Positions 29,164-36,087 of a DNA stretch of 64,000 bases are shown here, in pieces. Made by a program: the position numbers and the translations under genes. The notes under the pieces are model-generated. The model did no database searches, was not told where the DNA came from, and was given only the letters and a program-made list of their open reading frames with translations. Position 1 is the first letter of the stretch. Each line of letters starts with the position of its first letter. The stretch comes from Fibrobacter sp. UWT2 (GTDB lineage: Bacteria > Fibrobacterota > Fibrobacteria > Fibrobacterales > Fibrobacteraceae), in contig NZ_FRBF01000002.1 in assembly GCF_900142545.1 (NCBI RefSeq), positions 215,560-279,559 of the forward strand, written 5' to 3'.

Positions 29164-30366
29164 CTAATTCTTTATGCAACGAACAGAGTATGCATTATAA
29201 GTAACATCGTATGCTACAGTATAATCATTTGTTTTGCTAGACATACTTATTCTATAAGCAGCATCTGGTTTATAAAAATCTGCCGTCCAATATCTGGTAT
29301 TTTCACCTAAGCCATAAAATTCATAGCTTTGTCTATTTCCCGCAGGTTTTGCAGAAAAGCAGACTGCGTCTATTCCCTTGGTATCTTCTTTCTCTCCTAT
29401 CCATTTTTCAGTACTTTTTAGCATTTTGGGCGCCTTGCCCATTCCTCCAACAGACGATGTTAAGGTATCCCATTCGGCCCTTGTTGGAATATGCCATCCT
29501 TCTGGGCACACACCTTTCCATTTTGAAGGCAATGAACAATTTTTTTCATTAAAACCACATTTTATACCATAAGCACTATCCAAGAAAATGGAATCAATTG
29601 CTACGGTCCATGGATAAAGTTGACCGTACTCATCGCAATTAGCATTTTCCCCATCGAAACAAACACTTCGAGACGAGCCCGTTTTTCCCTTTTTATAATT
29701 ATAATTCAAATTCTCCGCCATCCATTCTTGATTTCCAATCTTCACGGTCTTATAATCTTTTTCATCTCGTGTATCGTGTATAGGTTCTCCATAAATACAT
29801 CCAATAGAGCTACTAGAAGAACTTTTTTCAGATGATGAGGAACTGGTTTCTTGTACACTCGATGAACTTTCTTCTGACGAAGACGAATTTTCTATCGGCC
29901 CAAGGTTCTCGGAACTGCTGCTTGAATATTGAGTAACAATGCCAGAAGAACTGCTCTCCGACGAAGATGTTTTCGCCTTGCTGCTGCTAGATTCTACGGG
30001 TTTGTCAGAACTAGATGATTGAACATTCTGGGAACTTGATGACACATCATCCTTACTGCTGCTAGACTCTACCTTACTGGAACTCGATGATTCTTTCACG
30101 TTTACAGAACTAGAGGAACTCTCTATTTTAGTTGAACTTGAAGACACGTCTGTTTTTGAAGAGCTGGACGATTCAACCTTCTTGGAACTTGAGGACTTTT
30201 CGTCCTTGTCGCTGCTACTGGAAACAACGTCGTCGCTGGAGGAGGAGAGGGTAACCTCGCTATCCGCAGGCCCCGCTGGGGAATCGCTCGACGCGTCGTC
30301 CCCGCAAGCATTGCCAAGCAACGCCGCCACCACAACCATTCCCCCCAGAACAAACTTCTTCAGCAT
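29164..30366 (-). CDS. FISUMP-domain lipoprotein, copy 2
   Basis: This 400-residue paralogue of the protein at 26326 has an almost identical signal/lipobox region (MLKKFVLGG...GNAC), a Ser-rich linker of about residues 25-190 with different spacer residues, and a C-terminal FISUMP domain with VKIGNQEWMAENLNYNY, YGQLYPWTVAID, CPEGWHIPTRAEWDTLTSSV and YSVRCIKN. Identity is high at the N-terminus and lower in the linker and domain. About 70 bp upstream and 60 bp downstream are also shared with copy 1, so a segment was duplicated. Confidence 0.88.
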   Translation of the reverse strand: MLKKFVLGGMVVVAALLGNACGDDASSDSPAGPADSEVTLSSSSDDVVSSSSDKDEKSSSSKKVESSSSSKTDVSSSSTKIESSSSSVNVKESSSSSKVESSSSKDDVSSSSQNVQSSSSDKPVESSSSKAKTSSSESSSSGIVTQYSSSSSENLGPIENSSSSEESSSSVQETSSSSSEKSSSSSSIGCIYGEPIHDTRDEKDYKTVKIGNQEWMAENLNYNYKKGKTGSSRSVCFDGENANCDEYGQLYPWTVAIDSIFLDSAYGIKCGFNEKNCSLPSKWKGVCPEGWHIPTRAEWDTLTSSVGGMGKAPKMLKSTEKWIGEKEDTKGIDAVCFSAKPAGNRQSYEFYGLGENTRYWTADFYKPDAAYRISMSSKTNDYTVAYDVTYNAYSVRCIKN

Positions 30367-30503
30367 AAATAACCTCACCCCTAAATATAACCCAAAACCA
30401 CCCCAAAATCAACCACCCCGTGACCCAACACACCGGATTTCACCCCATACCGCAAGGCTTGTCGCTTGTATAGGGATGAGTTATAAGTCTGATTATCTGC
30501 ACC

Positions 30504-30528
30504 CATATGTGCAAAATTTGCACATATG
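30504..30528. promoter_or_regulatory. Perfect 25-bp palindrome
   Basis: CATATGTGCAAA and TTTGCACATATG flank a single A. It lies between the end of the ToxN-like gene and the FISUMP copy 2 gene, about 140 bp upstream of the latter. The lack of a T run speaks against a terminator; a dimeric regulator site is more likely. Confidence 0.55.
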
Positions 30529-30575
30529 AAATCCTTTTCCATAAAAAATGCCCCAAAAATTGCTTTTTTCAAAAA

Positions 30576-31070
30576 TCAAGTATCGTTTTCAAAATTTAGG
30601 GACATTATTTCGTCTTTGAAATACTGCAAAGCGGAATACCGAATTACCGGTTTATCGAGATTTTCCCCAGTCTTTATACAATCGAGATAATACTTCAAGA
30701 ACGCCCGGAACCGCGCTTCAATCGTTTTCATATTGTCGTGCATTTCGATGAATTCCGCATGGTCGATAACCGCATCCTTGCCGATATCCCGTTCAGTCAC
30801 AACGACTGCTTTTGAAAAATCCAAAGCAGGAATTTTCCCTTCCTTGCTTAGACTGCGTCGGCCAGATGTCGAAAAGAAGAAACAGTGCGATATTTTACCA
30901 AGTTTTGGACGGTGTGCGCTGGTGCGAAATGGAACGGCAAAGGTGAGCGCCCCAACCTGGATAACCAGCACGAGATGAGGCCTTTCCTGCTTGCTTAATA
31001 TTTCAGCATGGTCCTTATGACGTTCAAAAAACTCGGCGTTTAGCCGGACAAGAGAATGATTTTCTAGCAT
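30576..31070 (-). CDS. Type III toxin-antitoxin toxin, ToxN/AbiQ-like (locus 1)
   Basis: This 164-residue protein has the pattern of ToxN/AbiQ-type endoribonucleases: an N-terminal LNAEFFERHKDHAEIL, then RPHLVLVIQVGALTFAVPFRTS, then LDFSKAVVV and a C-terminal helical part. Upstream on the same strand are a sigma-70-type promoter, two copies of a 51-nt repeat and a terminator, the exact architecture of type III systems, where an RNA repeat neutralises the toxin. The repeated RNA and gene order are what support this call. The ribosome binding site is TGAGG. Which of the ToxIN, CptIN or TenpIN groups it belongs to is not settled. Confidence 0.87.
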   Translation of the reverse strand: MLENHSLVRLNAEFFERHKDHAEILSKQERPHLVLVIQVGALTFAVPFRTSAHRPKLGKISHCFFFSTSGRRSLSKEGKIPALDFSKAVVVTERDIGKDAVIDHAEFIEMHDNMKTIEARFRAFLKYYLDCIKTGENLDKPVIRYSALQYFKDEIMSLNFENDT

Positions 31071-31087
31071 ATTTTCCTCAAAAAAAA

Positions 31088-31122
31088 ATGCCGTCTTTTA
31101 TACTTTCATATAAAAAACGGCA
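31088..31122 (-). terminator. Terminator between antitoxin RNA and toxin (locus 1)
   Basis: On the minus strand GCCGTTTTTTATA pairs with TATAAAAGACGGC (one G-U pair), then ATTTTTTTTG. In type III systems such a terminator lets most transcripts stop after the antitoxin while some read through to the toxin. Confidence 0.85.
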
Positions 31123-31224
31123 TCAAATTGGTCTTTCTTTTTTATCTCAGGCAGCGACCTACCGCCCTGTTTCATCAAATTGGTCTTTCTTTTTTTCTCA
31201 GGCGGCGACCTACCGCCCTGTTCT
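31121..31224 (-). ncRNA. Type III antitoxin RNA, two 51-nt repeats (locus 1)
   Basis: Two near-identical units (31121-31172 and 31173-31222) read on the minus strand as CAGGGCGGTAGGTCG, CTGCCTGAG or CCGCCTGAG, an A-rich GATAAAAAAGAAAG tract and ACCAATTTGATG. The GGCGG/CCGCC hairpin is conserved and A-rich segments are typical toxin-processing sites. The RNA runs from about 31225 to the terminator at 31088. Confidence 0.85.
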
Positions 31225-31230
31225 GTGCTT

Positions 31231-31259
31231 AATATACAAAAATTTCTCTGACAAAGCAA
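31231..31259 (-). promoter_or_regulatory. Promoter of antitoxin RNA, locus 1
   Basis: On the minus strand TTGCTT, a 17-bp spacer and TATATT. The first repeat begins about 11 nt after the -10, so the RNA starts just before the repeats. The same layout is seen at locus 2. Confidence 0.75.
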
Positions 31260-31288
31260 GTGAAATTTCGAAAAGGTTCTAAAAACGC

Positions 31289-31311
31289 AAAAATCCTCCG
31301 TAGGGGAGGTC
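31289..31311 (-). terminator. Terminator after the 62-codon antitoxin-like gene
   Basis: The CCTCC/GGAGG hairpin reads into TTTTTGCG on the minus strand. Similar CCTCC...GGAGG terminators follow the RhuM-like gene and the second toxin gene. Confidence 0.75.
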
Positions 31312-31325
31312 AGCACAAAAAGGGC

Positions 31326-31514
31326 CTAAAATTTCTTCCTTACGTCTGCAGCATAAAGCCACCCGCCTTGCTCGGCGGATCGTTCGCCCTCGGCAAGAGC
31401 CTTCTGGAGTTTCATTTCTGATTGAAGAAAGTTTGCATATTCCTTTTCGAAAGCCACTTTCTGCTTCGGGTCATCCATAATTCTATCAAATGTCGATGTT
31501 GGTTTTATCATCAT
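31326..31514 (-). CDS. Small antitoxin-like protein
   Basis: This 62-residue protein begins KPTSTFDRIMDDPKQKVAFEKEYANFLQSE, which resembles the first helix of HigA-like antitoxins of Bacteroidetes/Fibrobacter. A C-terminal tail, EGERSAEQGGWLYAADVRKKF, resembles the end of small CopG/Phd-type antitoxins. No complete helix-turn-helix is present and no toxin gene is next to it, so it may be a solitary or truncated antitoxin. It has its own promoter (TTGACA-17-TAGATT at 31521-31549) and AGAGG before the start. Confidence 0.55.
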   Translation of the reverse strand: MMIKPTSTFDRIMDDPKQKVAFEKEYANFLQSEMKLQKALAEGERSAEQGGWLYAADVRKKF

Positions 31515-31520
31515 ACCTCT

Positions 31521-31549
31521 AATCTATTTTCAGATTATCCCATTGTCAA
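31521..31549 (-). promoter_or_regulatory. Promoter of the antitoxin-like gene
   Basis: On the minus strand TTGACA, a 17-bp spacer and TAGATT precede AGAGGT-ATG. A direct repeat with ATAATCT on both sides of the -35 and an overlapping TAATCT/AGATTA inverted pair suggest autorepression. Confidence 0.6.
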
Positions 31550-31582
31550 GAGATTATTCTAATCACCCAAAAAATTTGGGGG

Positions 31583-31633
31583 CATCAAATTGGTCTTTCT
31601 TTTTTATCTCAGGCAGCGACCTACCGCCCTGTT
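31583..31633 (-). repeat. Orphan copy of the type III antitoxin repeat
   Basis: One full 51-nt unit almost identical to those at 31121-31222, in the same orientation. It is followed on the minus strand by a CCCAAA/TTTGGG hairpin and then the promoter of the antitoxin-like gene. No toxin gene follows directly. Confidence 0.8.
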
Positions 31634-31646
31634 CTGTATCAAATAA

Positions 31647-31668
31647 AAAAAATCTCCGTGGGGGAGAT
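31647..31668 (-). terminator. Terminator after the RhuM-like gene
   Basis: On the minus strand ATCTCC-CCCAC-GGAGAT is followed by a T run. It separates the broken gene from the orphan repeat. Confidence 0.8.
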
Positions 31669-31687
31669 GTTCCCCTTTCGTTTTTTT

Positions 31688-32580
31688 TCAAGCATTGGTG
31701 CTTTCCTGTACTTTCTCGATAACCTCCTCAGGGGTCACAAAGTTCAGAACGCTATAAGCGGTCATTTCATTGCCCATATCTTTGAAACTAGCCCCAAAGT
31801 GATAGACTGTGTCATCAATCAGCAGGAACCGGTCGTGAATCGTCCGCATCGTCTTTAAATCTAGGTCAGGATATTGCTTTTTGTGCAAGGCTACAGCCTC
31901 CTTGAATTCGGGAGTGATTCTTGGAGAATAAATAACGGCCTTGACGCCCTTCATACGCATCGCCGCAAATTTCAGTACTTCGATTGTGGCATACGGGTCA
32001 ATAAAAACTACAGAACGCTTCGCCGACTTCACGAGATCAGCAATTAAAACGAGCCCGTCAAAACGTGTTCCAGTCGCAAGTATGCCTCCTGTAGGAGTTT
32101 GCGAAGCCTTGACGAAGAAATCGATGCGTTGTTCGACCGCAGAAAGGCGGGAATCCTGTTCGGCTATGGATTTTTCCACACCTTCAATTTTTACATTTTG
32201 GTCCTCAATTAGCTGCCGCTGCTCATGCAAACGGTCTACAATTTGCAAGTCTGTTGCAATTTTTCGTTGGTTTACGGCGTACCATTTGCCGATTTTACAC
32301 GATAACCCACAGACAAAATCATGTCTAAATCATAGTGCTCAACTTGATAAATTTTGCCGTCATCGGCAGTTGTCGCAAATTTTGCGACAACTGAATTTTG
32401 ACATTCTTCCCTCAAAGCATTTGTGATATGCTTACCTACCGTTTTAATGTCACGATTGAACAATAGCGCCAATTGTTGACGATTCAGCCATACGGTCTCG
32501 TTTTCAACACGAACCTCCAACCGGACTTCACCATCCGGCTGGTAGAGCACAATTTCACCTTTTTCTTCTTTTTTATCCAT
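31688..32580 (-). pseudogene. Disrupted RhuM-like gene with a C-terminal PLD-like domain
   Basis: The first part (32272-32580, 102 residues) is RhuM-like: VRLEVRVENETVWLNRQQLALLFNRD, YDLDMILSVGYRVKSANG. The frame then ends at a TAA. The same minus-strand sequence continues in another frame from about 32281 with YAVNQRKIATDLQIVDRLHEQ, the normal continuation, into a coiled coil and a PLD-like end with HDRFLLIDDTVYHFGASFKDMGNE. The usual segment FRxWANxVLxxYLLKG is missing, so a deletion with frameshift is likely. If translated, two separate products would arise. RhuM-type proteins often occur near defence genes. Confidence 0.7.
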
Positions 32581-32594
32581 TTTTTACTCCTATA

Positions 32595-32712
32595 AACAAA
32601 AAAAGCCGGCTTTTGATATATAAAACTCCCAGAGTCCTCTGGGGATATAACAAAAGTCGGCTTTTCTAGTTGAACGTGGCTTGTAGACGGAAATCCGCTA
32701 CCAGTGCCTGTC
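32595..32712 (-). ncRNA. Putative small RNA with strong terminator ahead of the RhuM-like gene
   Basis: On the minus strand a -10 TATATT (32719-32724) is followed about 9 nt later by AGGCACTGGTAGCGG and then a large hairpin: AAAAGCCGACTTTTG (32651-32665) pairs with CAAAAGCCGGCTTTT (32601-32615) around an inner CCCAGA/TCTGGG stem, then T7. The promoter-RNA-terminator-gene order mimics the type III loci on either side. Its -35 is only a T run, and no tandem repeat is present. Confidence 0.4.
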
Positions 32713-32777
32713 TAGGATAATATACAAAATTAGCGGAAGGAAAAAAATATTTGGGGAGGAACTTGATCTCTATTTCC

Positions 32778-32819
32778 TTGACATTTCACTGTTATAAATG
32801 TACTTTAGACCTTGGTCTA
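32778..32819 (+). promoter_or_regulatory. Promoter and palindromic operator of the DUF2442 gene
   Basis: TTGACA (32778-32783), a 17-bp spacer and TACTTT are followed by TAGACC-TT-GGTCTA (32806-32819), a perfect 14-bp palindrome over the predicted start of transcription. It ends 4 nt before the ATG. This suggests autorepression. Confidence 0.5.
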
Positions 32820-32823
32820 GACT

Positions 32824-33078
32824 ATGCTTCATGTGACTGACGCGAAATATATTGGCGATTACAAGATATCCGTCGAATTCAATGACGGATGCCGTTTTGT
32901 CGCTGATTTCGAAAGCGTCATCAAGTCGGACCACCGCCCCATCGTGCAGCAACTAGCAGACATCAATACCTTTAAGGATTTCACATTGCAAGCGCACACA
33001 ATCACATGGTCAAATGGCGTTGATTTTGCCCCGGAATACATCAAGAGCCTTCAGAATTCCGAATCCTATCCAGCTTGA
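32824..33078 (+). CDS. DUF2442 domain protein
   Basis: This 84-residue protein fits DUF2442: MLHVTDAKYIGDYKISVEFNDG at the start, a middle FKDFTLQAHTITWSNG and the hallmark VDFAPEYI near the C-terminus. DUF2442 genes often pair with DUF4160 genes in predicted toxin-antitoxin or operator-linked modules; no DUF4160 partner is visible here. It lies between the type III loci. Confidence 0.8.
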   Translation: MLHVTDAKYIGDYKISVEFNDGCRFVADFESVIKSDHRPIVQQLADINTFKDFTLQAHTITWSNGVDFAPEYIKSLQNSESYPA

Positions 33079-33102
33079 TTTGTGGAATTTTTTCGAAATA
33101 TA

Positions 33103-33131
33103 TTGTTTTTTGTTAATGAATAATGTATATT
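33103..33131 (+). promoter_or_regulatory. Promoter of antitoxin RNA, locus 2
   Basis: TTGTTT, a 17-bp spacer and TATATT. The first repeat begins 10 nt after the -10, as at locus 1. Confidence 0.75.
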
Positions 33132-33137
33132 TGGGTT

Positions 33138-33240
33138 AGATAGGGTGGCAGAGTATCCACCTGAGAAAAAAAGAAAACTCAAATTGATGACAGGGTGGTA
33201 GAGCGACCACCTGAGATAAAAAAGAAAGCTCATTAGATGA
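33138..33240 (+). ncRNA. Type III antitoxin RNA, two 50-nt repeats (locus 2)
   Basis: Units at 33141-33190 and 33191-33240 share AGGGTGG.AGAG....CCACCTGAGA, an A-rich AAAAAAGAAA tract and a T/A-rich end. Each can form a GGTGG/CCACC hairpin, equivalent to the GGCGG/CCGCC hairpin of locus 1. Sequence and unit length show the two antitoxin RNAs are homologous, but the stem bases have changed in a compensated way. Confidence 0.85.
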
Positions 33241-33280
33241 AGTCGTTTTTATATATCCATATAAAAACGGCTTCTTTTTT
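33239..33280 (+). terminator. Terminator between antitoxin RNA and toxin (locus 2)
   Basis: AAGTCGTTTTTATAT pairs with ATATAAAAACGGCTT (one G-U pair), followed by CTTTTTTATT. It matches the locus 1 terminator in position and in sequence. Confidence 0.85.
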
Positions 33281-33302
33281 ATTTGGATAAAAAAGGATAA
33301 TT

Positions 33303-33755
33303 ATGAAAAAAGAAGATGCTCCAAAAGTTATGTTGCTGTCACCAATATTTTATGAAAGGTATGCTGATAATACAGAAATTCTTGCGAAGAAAAATCGTCC
33401 GTATTTAGTCTTGCTTGTGGAATATCGTTCCCTAAAATTTGCGATTCCGTTTAGATCGAATATCCAGCATACGCATGCGTACAAATTTGAATGCGAAAAC
33501 GCAAAGCGCACATCATCGGGTCTAGATTTTAGTAAAAGTGTCATCATATTCAATGAAGATGAAGTGGGGATGCCGGCGCATATTGACTCAAAAGAACATA
33601 CGGAGCTGATGAAACGCTATGTGTTTATTGTGGAAAAATTTCAAAAGTATATAGATGATTTTATAGAAGGCTTGAACAAAGAGCCTTTGCCTCCTAAATA
33701 CAATTTTTCGTCATTAACCTTTTATCGAAGTTATTTGATAAAAACGGCCAAATAG
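33303..33755 (+). CDS. Type III toxin-antitoxin toxin, ToxN/AbiQ-like (locus 2)
   Basis: This 150-residue protein is homologous to the locus 1 toxin over its length. Shared blocks are FYERYADNTEILAKKNRPYLVLLVEYRSLKFAIPFRSN, GLDFSKSVII and a helical C-terminus with YIDDFIEGL and FSSLTFYRSYL. It follows a promoter, two homologous 50-nt repeats and a terminator. The expected activity is cleavage of RNA, with the repeat RNA both substrate and inhibitor. GGATAATT stands before the ATG. A terminator of the same CCTCC/GGAGG type follows the stop. Confidence 0.88.
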   Translation: MKKEDAPKVMLLSPIFYERYADNTEILAKKNRPYLVLLVEYRSLKFAIPFRSNIQHTHAYKFECENAKRTSSGLDFSKSVIIFNEDEVGMPAHIDSKEHTELMKRYVFIVEKFQKYIDDFIEGLNKEPLPPKYNFSSLTFYRSYLIKTAK

Positions 33756-33769
33756 AGCAAAAAATGAAA

Positions 33770-33796
33770 AAATCCTCCGCAGGGGAGGATTTTTAA
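33770..33796 (+). terminator. Terminator after toxin 2
   Basis: AAATCCTCC-GCAGG-GGAGGATTTTT hairpin with a T tract, 15 nt after the stop. It can also serve the convergent GH43 gene. Confidence 0.85.
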
Positions 33797-33835
33797 TGCG
33801 GGGGAGGCTGCGCGCGGTTTAAGATCCGCGGGAAC

Positions 33836-35965
33836 TTATTCCCCGACTTGCAATTTCAGGGTCTTTCCGGCGGGATTACGGACGACGTAGACGCCGCTCC
33901 CGAAGCCGGCAGTCTTGAGGCCGGCCTTGAGGTCCGTGAGCGTCGCGCCGGCGTTCAGGCGGATGTTCCCGAGCTCGGAGCCCATCAGGTCGAATACCCT
34001 GTAGCTGCCCGCGGCCCTCGCGAAAGCGTTTGCCATGCCCGCGGCTCCGGCGCCGTTTAGGGCGAACTTCGGCTTTATGCCCGTGGTCGGGCAGCGATCT
34101 TCCGCAGCGCCCTTCTCGCTTTCACCAAAGGCAATCCAGTCGAGGTTCACGTAGTCGCCGGTAATCAGCACCTTGAACACGTGCTCGCCCTTCGCAAGCG
34201 CCTTCGTGGTCTTGCCCTTCAAGGTCGTGTAGGTGTCCCAATCCCCGGTGCTTTCCAGTTTCAGCGTGTCGGTGACGGCTTCGCCGTCCATAAAGAACTG
34301 CACGCCAGAACTTTCGGAGCCAGATGCGTAATGAAGTTCGTAGGGGAGGGCTCCCTCGGCCTTGACGTTTACGGTATATTCCATCCATTCGCCCTTCTGG
34401 GTGTAGCCCACGGCGAGACCCTTGCCGCACCCGTCTTCCATGGTGACAATATCTACGCGGTCTTCGCGGTATTCGCCGCCCTGGTTCTTGGTGTCCATGT
34501 CGTAGTAAGCCTTGCCCGCACCGCCCACATCGTAGTTCTCGAAGTCGATGAAGTTGGCCGTGCCCTCGACCTTCGCGCCCACAACCGGCAAATTGCATTT
34601 TGCCTCGGGGTCGTTGAGTTTCGCCTTGCAGAACGGCCCCTGAGGAACTGCGGTCTTGCTGTCTTCAAATTCCCAGTAATCGGCTTCGAAATCACCTGCG
34701 AACATGAAGAATACATCATGCTTGCCAACTGCACCTTCGGCAGGCACGGTCACCAGACCGTCCTTACTGAATTCAGCCTTGGCAACCACGGGGCCATCCA
34801 CCTTGTCCAGGCGAACCGTAACGGAGGATGCCCTCTTAACGCTCAAAACGGAAGCCGAGAAGGATTCTGCGCCGGCGTCACCGAATTCCACGCCGCTAAT
34901 CTTGGTGTACTTGCCTTCGGTAAGGTTGGTGAGAACCGTATTGCCGGCAGCACCGCTCTTACGGACCCTCACTTCTTCGCCCCAGGACATGGTTTCCGCT
35001 TCCACGCGCTTGTACGGGTCAAAATCTTCCAGCTGGGCCACACCATTATCCGGCCACCAGTCAATCTTCTGGATGGTTCCGTCGGCATTATACTTCATCT
35101 CGGCAACGCCAACAGAACGGCGTTCCTTGTGCTGGAACTTAAGGCCCATTTTATCGGATTTCTGGTGCCAAAGCTGGTAATGATGGCCAAAAACGTATGA
35201 TTTTCCCTTGTAATCGATGATTCCCGGGTGGTTTCCATTACTGCGGGAGGAATGAGGCATAATGTCGCCCTTGTAGGTCCAGGGGCCCGTGGGGGAGTTG
35301 CTCATGGCGTAACCGATGCCTTCGGCACAGCAGGTGGAAGCAAAAGCCATATAGTAATGGTTACCGTGCTTGTAGAGCCAAGGGCCTTCCTGGTAATCCT
35401 TGATCTTGGGGTAGGTAACAATATTGCCGGAAGTACTGATCATGTCTTCGTTAAGCTTGATCATATAGAGGTCGGGATTTCCCCAGTACAAATAGGCCTG
35501 GCCGTCATCGTCAATCCAGACGGTGGGGTCGATGTCGTTCCAATGTTGCCGCTGCCAAACCAAGGCCTTGTTCAGAGGTTCCTTGAAGGGGCCGTAGGGA
35601 CTATCTGCCACCAGGACAGAAATTCCGTTACCATGAATGGGGACGTACATGTACCATTTGCCATTGCGAAACACAACCTGCTCGGCCCAAGCGCCATTGG
35701 TCTTAGTACTCCACTTGATATCGTTCAGGGAGGCCACAGCCCCGTGGCTAGTCCAGTTGACCATGTCTGTAGACGTGTGTAACAGCCAGTCGTACATGAC
35801 GAACCCTTCGGCATTGTCCTCGTCGTGGGTCGTGTACAGGTAAACCGTATCCCCATGGACATAGGGCGCCGGGTCACACGTGTAGTTGGTTGTAATGATT
35901 GGTTGCTGGGCAAAGGCCATTCCAGCCAAAGCCAATACAGAAGTAACGGATAAAATATTTTTCAT
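33836..35965 (-). CDS. Secreted glycoside hydrolase family 43 with CBM6-like modules
   Basis: This 709-residue protein starts with a signal peptide (MKNILSVTSVLALAGMAFA). The GH43 five-blade domain (about 20-325) has the three acidic residues: Asp in CDPAPYVHG, Asp in NDIDPTVWIDDDG and Glu in YQEGPWLYKHG. Two CBM6-like regions follow (about 330-445 and 480-625, the second with VEGTANFIDFENYD and GEWMEYTVNV). The C-terminal 60 residues (YRVFDLMGSELGN...GVYVVRNPAGKTLKL) resemble the sorting tail on other secreted Fibrobacter enzymes. It probably releases arabinose or xylose from hemicellulose. Start 35965 has GGAG 6 nt upstream. Confidence 0.88.
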   Translation of the reverse strand: MKNILSVTSVLALAGMAFAQQPIITTNYTCDPAPYVHGDTVYLYTTHDEDNAEGFVMYDWLLHTSTDMVNWTSHGAVASLNDIKWSTKTNGAWAEQVVFRNGKWYMYVPIHGNGISVLVADSPYGPFKEPLNKALVWQRQHWNDIDPTVWIDDDGQAYLYWGNPDLYMIKLNEDMISTSGNIVTYPKIKDYQEGPWLYKHGNHYYMAFASTCCAEGIGYAMSNSPTGPWTYKGDIMPHSSRSNGNHPGIIDYKGKSYVFGHHYQLWHQKSDKMGLKFQHKERRSVGVAEMKYNADGTIQKIDWWPDNGVAQLEDFDPYKRVEAETMSWGEEVRVRKSGAAGNTVLTNLTEGKYTKISGVEFGDAGAESFSASVLSVKRASSVTVRLDKVDGPVVAKAEFSKDGLVTVPAEGAVGKHDVFFMFAGDFEADYWEFEDSKTAVPQGPFCKAKLNDPEAKCNLPVVGAKVEGTANFIDFENYDVGGAGKAYYDMDTKNQGGEYREDRVDIVTMEDGCGKGLAVGYTQKGEWMEYTVNVKAEGALPYELHYASGSESSGVQFFMDGEAVTDTLKLESTGDWDTYTTLKGKTTKALAKGEHVFKVLITGDYVNLDWIAFGESEKGAAEDRCPTTGIKPKFALNGAGAAGMANAFARAAGSYRVFDLMGSELGNIRLNAGATLTDLKAGLKTAGFGSGVYVVRNPAGKTLKLQVGE

Positions 35966-36087
35966 CTTAATCTCCAAACATGTTTAACACCAGAGATAAA
36001 GATATATTGCGAAAAGCCCCGCGGAACGCCCCGGGATTAACTTATCATTGACATTTTTACAAAAGTGGGCGGGGGAGTCTCGTGGAA

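Noticed and set aside
31088..31240. CRISPR-like array
   Set aside because: The 50-52-nt units are directly adjacent, with no spacers, and lie between a promoter and a terminator ahead of a ToxN-like gene, so they are type III antitoxin repeats.
31098..31316. A 72-codon frame over the antitoxin repeats
   Set aside because: It only reflects the repeats and has no ribosome binding site; the region is an RNA gene.
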